From Marinobacter sp. BW6 (lineage in GTDB: Bacteria; Pseudomonadota; Gammaproteobacteria; Pseudomonadales; Oleiphilaceae), in assembly GCF_008107725.1 (NCBI RefSeq), contig NZ_VIRN01000068.1:124001-188000 (forward strand): a stretch of DNA of 64,000 nucleotides, written 5' to 3'. How positions within the stretch are numbered: position 1 is the first letter of the stretch; each line of letters begins with the position of its first letter. Positions 44,251 to 51,722 of the stretch are shown in pieces. A model generated the notes under the pieces. The model did no database searches. It was not told the origin of the DNA and worked only from the letters and a program-made list of their open reading frames with translations. The position numbers and the translations under genes are program-made.

Positions 44251-45123
44251 ATGCGATTGATCCTCAGCCGAAAAGGATTCGATTCTTCTGCCGGCGGTTG
44301 CCCCAGCCCGGTCCTGCCGGATGGCTCCCTGTGCGTTTTGCCTATTCCTGATACTCGGTCCCGAATCCGCTATGACGATGTGGTTTTCGACAAACGCAGG
44401 CTCGGCAAGATTGCCCGGGATCTCACCGGTGGCCGAATCCGGGGTAGTCACGGTGCCCACCTGGATCCGGATCTGATAGCGGGTGCCTACCCCCGTGGAG
44501 AAGGCTGGCGACCTGTGCTGGGTCAGACTGGATCAGCCCAGGGACACCTTCGCAATCAGGGTGTTGAGGCGGGAGATCTTTTTCTGTTCTTCGGCGTTTT
44601 CCGCCACGCCGAAATACATCACCGGCGCTGGCGCTTTGTGCCCGGAACCCGGCCGTTCCATGCCCTCTGGGGGTGGCTCCATATTGACCAGGTTCATACT
44701 GTTGACGAACTGGGTCCGGATGCCCTGCCATGGGCCCGGTATCATCCGCATCTCCACGGAGAGCCGGATCCCGGCAATACGCTCTACACGTCCTCACTGT
44801 CGTTTCGATTGGCAGACGGCGCAGAGGTTTGGTCCGGCAGTGGCGTGTTTCCGAAGCTTCGCGAGGAGCTGGTCCTGACCGACCCCCAGAGCCGTCTGCC
44901 CACGCGGTGGCGCCTGCCCGCCGGGTTTTATCCCGGCGATAAACGGCCTCCCCTGAGCTATCACACCAGGCCGGACCGGTGGTGCCTGGAGCCGCCCTGG
45001 TGCTATCTGTCGTGTGCTGCCAGGGGGCAGGAATTCGTGCTCGATCTCGACGCTTATCCCGAGCTGACGGACTGGCTCACGGGATTGCTCAGAACTGGCC
45101 GTGCCGGCCAGCACCCTCTTTGA
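44251..45123 (+). CDS. Nmad3 (nucleotide modification associated domain 3) family protein
   Basis: A 290-residue protein that I recognise as the Nmad3 family from its opening MRLILSRKGFDSSAGG, then PSPVLPDGSLCVLPIPD and the mid-domain LFLFFGVFRHAEI. In comparative genomics, Nmad domains accompany DNA base hypermodification systems, often in phages. Here it is a lone chromosomal gene among metabolic genes with no modification enzymes nearby. The function is unproven. Its end overlaps the convergent crotonase gene by 35 bases. The ATG ribosome site is weak. Confidence 0.8.
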   Translation: MRLILSRKGFDSSAGGCPSPVLPDGSLCVLPIPDTRSRIRYDDVVFDKRRLGKIARDLTGGRIRGSHGAHLDPDLIAGAYPRGEGWRPVLGQTGSAQGHLRNQGVEAGDLFLFFGVFRHAEIHHRRWRFVPGTRPFHALWGWLHIDQVHTVDELGPDALPWARYHPHLHGEPDPGNTLYTSSLSFRLADGAEVWSGSGVFPKLREELVLTDPQSRLPTRWRLPAGFYPGDKRPPLSYHTRPDRWCLEPPWCYLSCAARGQEFVLDLDAYPELTDWLTGLLRTGRAGQHPL

Positions 45124-45865
45124 ATTTTCTGGCCCCGGCAATGGCCTCCTCAAAGACCACCGGATAGCCTCCGGCGCCTTCGGCTTCGAGGGCTTCCGGA
45201 GTCTCCAGGTCCCATTGATGTATAGCAGAGGCACGGTCTGCCCTAAGGCAGTGTTGGGGGAATCCGGCCAGGGTCATCGCAAGTTCCTGCGCGGCTTGCA
45301 GTGCAGAGCCGTCCGCCACTACCCGGTTTGCCAGGCCCATCTCCAACGCTTCCTCTGCCGCGACGGGGCGCCCGGTGAGAATCATATCCATGGCCCGGCC
45401 GTGGCCCACGATTCGGGGCAACCGCACGGTTCCGCCATCAATCAGCGGAACGCCCCATCGCCGGCAGAAAACGCCGAAAACCGCGGACACTTCCACTACC
45501 CGCAAGTCGCACATGAGCGCCAGCTCCAGGCCACCCGCCACCGCGTAGCCGGAAACCGCAGCAATCACCGGCTTTGAGAAGTGCATTCGGGTGGGCCCCA
45601 TTGGGCCATGCCCCGTGCCGTGAGGATCAATCCGGTTTCGCTTCTGTTCATCCCCGATCGCTTCCAGATCGGCGCCGGCGCAGAAATTGCCTCCGGCGCC
45701 GCAGAGTATCGCCACCTTCAGGGCATCGTTCTCCTCAAATTCGGTGAACGCCCTGCGCAGAGCGTCGGCGGTCGGTCCGTCCACGGCATTGCGCCTGGCT
45801 GGCCGGTTTAGGGTGATGGTGAAAACGCCATCGTTGGCGCTGGTCAGAACTGCGTCATTGCTCAT
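45089..45865 (-). CDS. Crotonase-family enoyl-CoA hydratase/isomerase
   Basis: A 258-residue crotonase. ITLNRPARRNAVD and GNFCAGADLEAI (oxyanion loop) open the fold. GYAVAGGLELALMCDLRVVE keeps the Glu equivalent to rat ECH Glu144, but the position of Glu164 (usually in QPEI) reads FCRRWG, so the classical hydratase pair is incomplete. LPRIVGHGRAMDMILTG and EALEMGLANRVV follow. It is better called a crotonase of unknown reaction. AGGA lies eight bases upstream of the ATG. Confidence 0.87.
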   Translation of the reverse strand: MSNDAVLTSANDGVFTITLNRPARRNAVDGPTADALRRAFTEFEENDALKVAILCGAGGNFCAGADLEAIGDEQKRNRIDPHGTGHGPMGPTRMHFSKPVIAAVSGYAVAGGLELALMCDLRVVEVSAVFGVFCRRWGVPLIDGGTVRLPRIVGHGRAMDMILTGRPVAAEEALEMGLANRVVADGSALQAAQELAMTLAGFPQHCLRADRASAIHQWDLETPEALEAEGAGGYPVVFEEAIAGARKFKEGAGRHGQF

Positions 45866-45893
45866 TGCTTTATCCTGCTCATTGATCTGTCCG

Positions 45894-45906
45894 GGTGATA
45901 TTCACC
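45894..45906. promoter_or_regulatory. Small palindrome between the crotonase and eutB genes
   Basis: GGTGA-TAT-TCACC, a perfect five-base-arm palindrome 36 bases upstream of eutB in the 77-base divergent gap. It is a possible operator for either gene. No regulator is adjacent. Confidence 0.35.
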
Positions 45907-45942
45907 TAAGATAGTAGAAGAGCGAATTTCAGGGAGAAGGGA

Positions 45943-47343
45943 ATGTATCGGTACAGTCTGGGAAACCGGCGCTGGCAGTTTGCAACGCTGGCCGAGTTAA
46001 TGGCGAAGGCAACGCCCGCGCGCTCCGGTGACCGGCTGGCCGGCGTCATCGCCCATACCGCCGAGGAAAGGGTGGTGGCCCAGATGGCTCTGGCCGAGTT
46101 GCCCCTGAAGACCTTTCTTACTGAAGCCCTCGTCCCCTACGAGCAGGATGAGGTTACCCGGTTGATTCTCGACGACCACGATGTCGGGGCCTTTGAGCCG
46201 GTTTCCCACCTTACCGTGGGCGACTTCCGGAACTGGTTGCTGAGCGATCTGGCCACGCCCGAGATGCTGGTGCGCATCCGCGCTGGGATAACTCCGGAGA
46301 TGGCGGCAGCTGTGTGCAAGATCATGCGCAACCAGGACCTGATCCTGGTCGCGCAGAAATGCCGGGTGCAAACCGCTTTCCGAAGCACCGTCGGCCTGCC
46401 GGGGCGGATGTCGACGCGGCTCCAGCCCAATCATCCCACGGATGACATAACAGGCATTGCCGCCAGCATCCTGGACGGATTGCTTTATGGCAGCGGCGAT
46501 GCGGTGATCGGAATCAATCCTGCCACGGACAACGTGGCCCAGAGTGTCCGGCTGCTACAGTTGATGGATGAGGTGATCCGCAAGTACGAGATTCCCACCC
46601 AGTCCTGCGTACTGACCCATGTAACCAATACCCTGGAAGCCATCGAGAACAGGGCTCCGGTGGATCTGGTGTTCCAGTCCATTGGCGGCACCGAAGCCAC
46701 GAACAGGAGTTTCGGGTTTGATCTGGCCACCCTGGCCGAGGCCCGGGACGCAGCGCTGTCTCTTAACCGCGGCACGGTGGGTAACAACGTGATGTATTTC
46801 GAAACCGGTCAGGGCAGCTCGCTGTCGGCCGATGCCCATCACGGTGTCGATCAGCAAACCTGCGAGGCCAGGGCGTACGCCGTGGCCCGCAAATTCGAGC
46901 CGCTTCTGGTGAATACCGTGGTCGGGTTTATCGGGCCGGAATACCTCTATGACGGCAAGGAGATCACGCGGGCCGGGCTGGAGGACCATTTTTGTGGCAA
47001 GTTGCTGGGCCTGCCCATGGGGTGTGATATCTGCTACACCAATCATGCCGAGGCCGATCAGAACGACATGGACAACCTGCTGACTTTATTGGGCGTGGCC
47101 GGCTGTAACTTCATCATGGGCATACCCGGCTCCGACGACATCATGCTGAACTATCAGACCACCTCGTTTCACGATGCCCTTTATGTTCGCCGGGTGCTCG
47201 ACAAACGGCCGGCGCCGGAATTCGAACAGTGGCTCACCCGCATGCAGATTTTCCAGGATGGCGAGGGCAAGGTGCCCTCAGACGGATTGCCGGAAGCCTT
47301 CCGGAAAAGCCTGGCCAGTTTGCCCGGAGGGGTCGGATCATGA
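45943..47343 (+). CDS. eutB: Ethanolamine ammonia-lyase large subunit
   Basis: A 466-residue EutB, the barrel subunit of the adenosylcobalamin-dependent lyase that converts ethanolamine to acetaldehyde and ammonia. Motifs: [76 protein letters not shown] and [28 protein letters not shown]. Slightly longer than E. coli EutB (about 453). GGGAGAAGGGA is the ribosome site. Its stop overlaps the eutC start (ATGA). Confidence 0.96.
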   Translation: MYRYSLGNRRWQFATLAELMAKATPARSGDRLAGVIAHTAEERVVAQMALAELPLKTFLTEALVPYEQDEVTRLILDDHDVGAFEPVSHLTVGDFRNWLLSDLATPEMLVRIRAGITPEMAAAVCKIMRNQDLILVAQKCRVQTAFRSTVGLPGRMSTRLQPNHPTDDITGIAASILDGLLYGSGDAVIGINPATDNVAQSVRLLQLMDEVIRKYEIPTQSCVLTHVTNTLEAIENRAPVDLVFQSIGGTEATNRSFGFDLATLAEARDAALSLNRGTVGNNVMYFETGQGSSLSADAHHGVDQQTCEARAYAVARKFEPLLVNTVVGFIGPEYLYDGKEITRAGLEDHFCGKLLGLPMGCDICYTNHAEADQNDMDNLLTLLGVAGCNFIMGIPGSDDIMLNYQTTSFHDALYVRRVLDKRPAPEFEQWLTRMQIFQDGEGKVPSDGLPEAFRKSLASLPGGVGS

Positions 47344-48170
47344 CTGGCCAAAAGCCATCAGTAATCGCCAACCCCTGGCGCCGGCTCTCGGCCTGGACCG
47401 ATGCCCGGATTGGTCTTGGCCGGGCCGGCATCAGCCTGCCCACGCATGAGATGCTGGCGTTTCAGCTCGCCCATGCCCAGGCAAGGGATGCGGTCCATCT
47501 GCCACTGAATACCTCGGCGTTGATGAAGGACCTGGCCGAACTGACCGAGCGGAGAAAAGCGTTATTGCCCCATGAGCCGGTTCATTTGCAAAGCCAGGCC
47601 AGCGACCGGATAACCTACCTGCAACGCCCGGATCTCGGGCGCAGGCTCAGCCAGAAATCCTGTGAGGCGCTGGACCGCCAGGGCCACACCGGTGATTCAC
47701 CCATCGACCTGGCTCTCGTGGTCGCAGACGGCTTGTCCTCTTATGGCGTACAGGAAAACGCTGTGGGGTTTCTCGAGGCGCTGCTGGCGAATCTTGAGAC
47801 CGATGATCAGACCTGGGAACTGGCGCCCCTGATCGTTGTCTCTCAGGGACGGGTTGCGATTGGTGATGATGTCGGTCACCGGCTTAACGCCCGTTGTGTT
47901 GTGGTGCTGATTGGTGAGCGCCCCGGCCTGAGTTCTCCGGACAGCCTCGGGCTTTACCTGACCTGGGCACCGGAGCCCGGACTGACTGACGCCAGCCGAA
48001 ACTGCATATCCAACATCCGCCCGGCGGGGTTGTCGTTCAAAGAGGCGAGCTGGCGGCTCGGGTATTTGCTCAGGGAGGCTCGCCGTCAGGAGGTTTCCGG
48101 CGTACCTCTTAAGGATCGCTCGGAAGAGACGGTTATTGATCAGGGTATTGGCAACTTCCTGTTACGCTAG
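47340..48170 (+). CDS. eutC: Ethanolamine ammonia-lyase small subunit
   Basis: A 276-residue EutC. The family signatures [87 protein letters not shown] and YLTWAPEPG are intact and form part of the cobalamin-binding region. The start at 47340 overlaps eutB; a longer in-frame reading is spurious. No eutA reactivase, permease, microcompartment shell or aldehyde dehydrogenase gene is in the window. Confidence 0.96.
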   Translation: MTGQKPSVIANPWRRLSAWTDARIGLGRAGISLPTHEMLAFQLAHAQARDAVHLPLNTSALMKDLAELTERRKALLPHEPVHLQSQASDRITYLQRPDLGRRLSQKSCEALDRQGHTGDSPIDLALVVADGLSSYGVQENAVGFLEALLANLETDDQTWELAPLIVVSQGRVAIGDDVGHRLNARCVVVLIGERPGLSSPDSLGLYLTWAPEPGLTDASRNCISNIRPAGLSFKEASWRLGYLLREARRQEVSGVPLKDRSEETVIDQGIGNFLLR

Positions 48171-48207
48171 ATGAAGCCGTTGAACCATTCAGGGTAGGAG
48201 AATTCTC

Positions 48208-48963
48208 TTGCAGCAAGCCGAGTACTATGAAAACGACACCACACTCGCCCAATACCTGGAATTTCACTTTGGCGAGCGGTGGCACGGAGAGGCCAACTTC
48301 CCCAAGGCGCTGGCGGATGCCGCCATGCATGCGATGGATGGCAGGCCCCTGGATCGTGTGCTGGATATTGGTTGTGCCGTGGGCCGCACCAGCCTTGAGT
48401 TGGCCCGCCATTTCCGGCACGTGGACGGCATTGATTTTTCCAGGGCGTTCGTCAACAAATGCCAGGAAGTCGCTCGTGACAGAAGGGTGCGTTATGCGCG
48501 CCCGGAGGAGGGGGAACTGGTGACCTTTCAGGACCAGTCCCTTGCGTCGCTCGGGCTGGAGGAGGCCGCTGAGCGCGTGTCTTTTCATCAGGGCGACGCC
48601 TGCGATCTGCCATCGCAGTTCACCGGGTATGATCTGGTACTCGCAGGCAACCTGATCGACCGGTTGTACCAGCCATCGCTGTTTCTGGAGACCATCCATG
48701 AGCGGATTAACGAACTCGGGCTTCTGGTAATTGCCTCACCCTATACTTGGTTGGAGGAGTACACGCCGAAGGAACACTGGGTTGGCGGGTTCAAGAAGAA
48801 TGGAGAAGATTTCTCGACATTCGACGGCCTCAAGGAGATGTTGGCGCCCCATTTCCGGCTGTTGTTTGAGCCCTGGAGCCTGCCGTTTGTCATCAGGGAA
48901 ACGAGAAACAAGTTCCAGCACAGCTTCTCCGAGCTGACCGTCTGGGAGAAAGTAAGCCAGTAA
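48208..48963 (+). CDS. Putative 4-mercaptohistidine N1-methyltransferase (ovothiol pathway)
   Basis: A 251-residue SAM methyltransferase. It matches the family of stand-alone 4-mercaptohistidine N1-methyltransferases (the C-terminal part of OvoA): YYENDTTLAQYLEFHFGE at the start, VLDIGCAVGRTSLELARHF as the SAM loop, DGIDFSRAFV, YDLVLAGNLIDRL and SPYTWLEEYTPKEHWVGG. It should N-methylate 4(5)-thiohistidine to ovothiol A. The OvoA sulfoxide synthase is not in the window. It starts at TTG with TAGGAG eight bases upstream. Confidence 0.85.
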   Translation: MQQAEYYENDTTLAQYLEFHFGERWHGEANFPKALADAAMHAMDGRPLDRVLDIGCAVGRTSLELARHFRHVDGIDFSRAFVNKCQEVARDRRVRYARPEEGELVTFQDQSLASLGLEEAAERVSFHQGDACDLPSQFTGYDLVLAGNLIDRLYQPSLFLETIHERINELGLLVIASPYTWLEEYTPKEHWVGGFKKNGEDFSTFDGLKEMLAPHFRLLFEPWSLPFVIRETRNKFQHSFSELTVWEKVSQ

Positions 48964-48994
48964 GGATGCGGGAATTTTGAGGATGGCCTGAAGG

Positions 48995-49012
48995 CTGTCA
49001 TCAAACTGTCAC
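48995..49012 (+). promoter_or_regulatory. Near-consensus Pho box (PhoB binding site)
   Basis: CTGTCAT-CAAA-CTGTCAC: two seven-base repeats with the four-base spacer of an E. coli Pho box, one mismatch to the 18-base consensus. It lies 32 bases after the ovothiol methyltransferase stop and 119 bases before the parA start, pointing rightward. A weak -10 (CATAGC) lies nine bases downstream. Confidence 0.75.
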
Positions 49013-49031
49013 CGGGAAAGCATAGCCTGAA

Positions 49032-49104
49032 AACTCATCAGGACGACATGCATTGTGTTGTGCATCGTGTGAATGCTTTAACCGGGGACTTCCCCGGTTT
49101 TTTT
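49032..49104 (+). ncRNA. Candidate short Pho-regulated RNA or attenuated leader
   Basis: From the Pho box a transcript starting near 49032 would run only about 70 bases before the strong terminator at 49080-49104. It contains a small hairpin (ATGCA and TGCAT arms, eight-base loop, near 49048-49065). No reading frame of note is inside. It could be a free small RNA, or the leader of parA read through the terminator. The start point is an estimate. Confidence 0.45.
49080..49104 (+). terminator. Intrinsic terminator upstream of parA
   Basis: An 8-bp stem (AACCGGGG with complement), loop ACTT and seven T. It follows the Pho box by about 70 bases and precedes the parA start by 26 bases. Confidence 0.92.
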
Positions 49105-49130
49105 ATGCCTGGATTAAGGGATCTGACAGG

Positions 49131-49871
49131 ATGAGGACCATTGCGTTTTACAGTCTGAAGGGCGGTGTTGGCAAAACCGCCGCCGCCGTGAATATCGCCT
49201 ATCTGGCCAGCCAGGCCGGCTATCCCACACTGCTCTGGGATCTTGACCCCCAGGGCGCCTCCAGCTGGTATCTGGCAGGGGCCGATGAGGTTAAAGGGCA
49301 CAAGCTCTCGCACTTGCTCAAAGGCAAGACGCCCATCGCCGACTTTATCCATCAGAGTGAATACGAAAACCTCGATTTCATCCCTTCCCACACCAGTTTC
49401 CGCAACCTGGATGTAAAGCTGGATCAGGAGGATGGCAGCAACCTGATCAAACAGTGGCTGGCGCCGCTGTCTGAAGAAACCAGTCTCGTGGTACTGGATT
49501 GCCCGCCGTCGTTGTCCCGGCTTTCTGAACAGGTGCTGAAAGCGGCAGACGAGGTGTTCGTGCCGGTGATTCCCACCTGGCTGTCCCTGAACAGCTGGAA
49601 GCAGTTGCTGGAATTTGCCAAGGACAAGAAGCTGAAGCCCGGCAAGCTGCACCCGTTCTATTCCATGGCGGACCGCCGGAAAGGGCTGCACCGGGAACTG
49701 ATCGATGCCCAGGATGAGATTCTGCCCAAAGGACTGAAGACGATCATCCCGAACGCCAGCGTGGTGGAAAAGATGGGCGAAGAGGGCACGCCGGTAGAGC
49801 TGCTTGCACCCGGCTCGGTGGCAGCCGATGCCTATCGCAGGCTGTGGAAAGAGATCAATCGTCTGCTCTGA
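49131..49871 (+). CDS. ParA/MinD-family ATPase without partner ParB
   Basis: A 246-residue ParA-type ATPase. The deviant Walker A is YSLKGGVGKTAAAVN (GGVGKT with the signature Lys), DLDPQGASS is Walker A', VVLDCPPSLS is Walker B. No ParB, MipZ partner or centromere-like repeats lie near, so it is not a standard plasmid or chromosome segregation pair. Such orphans position chemoreceptors, storage granules or other cargo. The upstream Pho box invites, but does not show, a link to phosphate or polyphosphate. Confidence 0.88.
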   Translation: MRTIAFYSLKGGVGKTAAAVNIAYLASQAGYPTLLWDLDPQGASSWYLAGADEVKGHKLSHLLKGKTPIADFIHQSEYENLDFIPSHTSFRNLDVKLDQEDGSNLIKQWLAPLSEETSLVVLDCPPSLSRLSEQVLKAADEVFVPVIPTWLSLNSWKQLLEFAKDKKLKPGKLHPFYSMADRRKGLHRELIDAQDEILPKGLKTIIPNASVVEKMGEEGTPVELLAPGSVAADAYRRLWKEINRLL

Positions 49872-49888
49872 GCGCCCAGTGGGCTGTC

Positions 49889-50665
49889 TCAGCTCCGGGC
49901 GAGTTTGTCCCTGCGCAGGGAGCGCTCGAGTCGTCGATGGTTTTCGCTGCGTTCTGAAAGCACCTTCTGCACATAGAGGATGTGCTTGCCGGCCAGTTCC
50001 CGGGCCTCGTCGGCCCGCCCTTCCGTGATGGCTTCGTACAACATGCGATGCTGCTCCACCAGCCCCTGGCGGGTTTCCGCTTCCCTCTTGTACATGCCAC
50101 CAATATTGGTCACCACGTTGCTCTTCAGCATGTTGAAGAGATTCCGGATGGTGTGCAGGAGAATCACGTTGTGGCTGGCCTCGGCGATCGCCAGGTGAAA
50201 GCGGGCATCGGCGGCGCCTTCCGCTTCCAGGTCCCGGTCTTTGTCTTTGCTGTAGCAGGCTTGTAGGGCCTCGTAGGCGGTCTTCAGGTGGGCGCGGTCC
50301 ACTTCGGTGGCCCGCAGCGCTGCGTAATAGGCGCAATCCGCTTCCAGGGTCCGGCGGAACTCAAGAAGGTCCCGCTGCGCTTCTGGCCGGTTTTCCAGCA
50401 GAGGAATCAGTGGATCGCTGAAACTGCCACCGAGGGATTCAGTGACATAGTTGCCGCCACCCTGACGGCTGATCAATAAACCTTTGGCGGTCAGCCGCTG
50501 GATCGCTTCCCGCAGGGAAGGGCGGGACACGCCGAATTGCTCTGACAGTACCCTTTCTGGCGGCAATCGTTCACCTGGCTGCAGGGTGCCCTCCAGAATC
50601 ATGGTTTCCAGTTGTTCCACGATGGTGTCCGCAAGTCTGCGAGGCGCGATATGTCCGACGTCCAT
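49889..50665 (-). CDS. lldR: GntR/FadR-family lactate regulator LldR
   Basis: A 258-residue transcription factor of the FadR subclass. The winged helix at about 12-80 has LQPGERLPPERVLSEQFGVSRPSLREAIQRLTAKGLL. The FCD ligand domain follows, with LLEFRRTLEADCAYYAA, FHLAIAEASHN and AGKHILYVQ carrying candidate metal-binding His and Asp. Lactate relieves repression in the LldR group. It is divergent from lldEFG, and both flanks of the gap have TTGGTNNNACCAA operators. The start at 50665 follows AGGAA by seven bases. Confidence 0.9.
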   Translation of the reverse strand: MDVGHIAPRRLADTIVEQLETMILEGTLQPGERLPPERVLSEQFGVSRPSLREAIQRLTAKGLLISRQGGGNYVTESLGGSFSDPLIPLLENRPEAQRDLLEFRRTLEADCAYYAALRATEVDRAHLKTAYEALQACYSKDKDRDLEAEGAADARFHLAIAEASHNVILLHTIRNLFNMLKSNVVTNIGGMYKREAETRQGLVEQHRMLYEAITEGRADEARELAGKHILYVQKVLSERSENHRRLERSLRRDKLARS

Positions 50666-50691
50666 TAGATGTTCCTGTCTCAAGATCAAAT

Positions 50692-50706
50692 ATTGGTATT
50701 ACCAAT
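50692..50706. promoter_or_regulatory. LldR operator O1 (lldR leader)
   Basis: ATTGGT-ATT-ACCAAT, a perfect palindrome 27 bases upstream of the lldR start; probably for autorepression. It matches the known LldR/PdhR-type operator pattern. Confidence 0.8.
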
Positions 50707-50778
50707 AACACAGGGCGGCTGCGAGGCCAAGTGTCGATAAATGGGGGAGGTATAGACCGATGTGTATCTTGGAATTCT

Positions 50779-50808
50779 TTGACATAGGTTGCGGCTCTCG
50801 AATACCTT
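50779..50808 (+). promoter_or_regulatory. Candidate lldE promoter
   Basis: A perfect TTGACA at 50779-50784 and a weak TACCTT at 50803-50808, 18 bases apart. Start of transcription would be near 50815, just upstream of operator O2, which would then block it. Confidence 0.5.
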
Positions 50809-50825
50809 AGTAAATAGTATCTGTC

Positions 50826-50842
50826 AATTGGTAATACCAATT
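50826..50842. promoter_or_regulatory. LldR operator O2 (lldE leader)
   Basis: AATTGGT-AAT-ACCAATT, a perfect 17-base palindrome 41 bases upstream of the lldE start and 135 bases from O1 centre to centre. Loop formation between O1 and O2 is possible. Confidence 0.85.
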
Positions 50843-50882
50843 AACAGATGAATCTAATCAAGACTGTGTTGAGACGTAACCG

Positions 50883-51722
50883 ATGAGCCAGCTGTTTTAC
50901 GATGCCGCACCCAACGCCACCCGGGTCGCACCCGAGCGTGAGCCTGAACGGGTTTACCCTGACAAGCCCGAGGCCGTGACGCTTTTCGGCACCTGTGTGG
51001 TTGACCTTTTCTTCCCGGAGGCCGGGCTGGACGCCATCCATCTGCTGGAGCGGGAAGGTGTCCGCGTGCATTTCCCTCAGGAGCAGAGTTGTTGCGGGCA
51101 GCCTGCGTGGACGTCCGGGTACCGGGACGAAGCCAAAGCCGTGGCACGCGCACAGCTGGATATTCTGGACCGGGCGGGCCTGCCCGTCGTCGTGCCTTCC
51201 GGGTCCTGTGCGGGTATGTTCCGGCATCATTATCGGGCGCTGTTTGCTGATGAGCCAGACACGCTCAGGCGGGTGGAAGCGCTGGCCGAGCGCACCTTTG
51301 AACTGACCGAGTTTTTACTGAAAGTCTGCAAGGTACAGCTGGCTGACCGGGGCGCGCCCAGCAAGATCGCCCTGCATACCTCTTGCTCCGCGCGTCGCGA
51401 AATGAACACCCATCTGCACGCTCGTGAACTGCTTCAGCAACTCGAGAGAGTCGAGCGTATCGATCATGACCATGAGAGTGAGTGCTGCGGGTTCGGCGGG
51501 ACCTTCTCAGTGCGAATGCCGGAGGTCTCAGGGGCCATGGTCAAAGACAAGACCCGTTCGCTGATGGACTCCGGCGCGGTTGAAATGGTGACCGCCGACG
51601 GTGGCTGCCTGATGAACATCAACGGTTCCCTGGAGAAACAGAAAGAGAGCTTCCGGGGCCGGCACCTGGCCAGTTTCCTCTGGGAGCGAATCAATGGCAC
51701 CAGCGAAGGGGAGGCTGCATGA
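50883..51722 (+). CDS. lldE: L-lactate oxidation complex subunit LldE (LutA-like)
   Basis: A 279-residue Fe-S-associated protein with two CCG domains. TLFGTCVVDLFFPEAG, QSCCGQPAWTSGY, SGSCAGMFRHHY, HTSCSARRE and SECCGFGGTFSVRMPEVSGAMVKDK are the LldE/LutA/YkgE landmarks. It acts with LldF and LldG to oxidise L-lactate to pyruvate and pass electrons to the quinone pool. Its stop overlaps the lldF start by four bases. Confidence 0.95.
   Translation: MSQLFYDAAPNATRVAPEREPERVYPDKPEAVTLFGTCVVDLFFPEAGLDAIHLLEREGVRVHFPQEQSCCGQPAWTSGYRDEAKAVARAQLDILDRAGLPVVVPSGSCAGMFRHHYRALFADEPDTLRRVEALAERTFELTEFLLKVCKVQLADRGAPSKIALHTSCSARREMNTHLHARELLQQLERVERIDHDHESECCGFGGTFSVRMPEVSGAMVKDKTRSLMDSGAVEMVTADGGCLMNINGSLEKQKESFRGRHLASFLWERINGTSEGEAA

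Noticed and set aside
49038..50336. 432-residue minus-strand frame spanning parA and part of lldR
   Set aside because: It crosses a terminator, parA on the opposite strand and lldR in another frame; both real genes have clear motifs.
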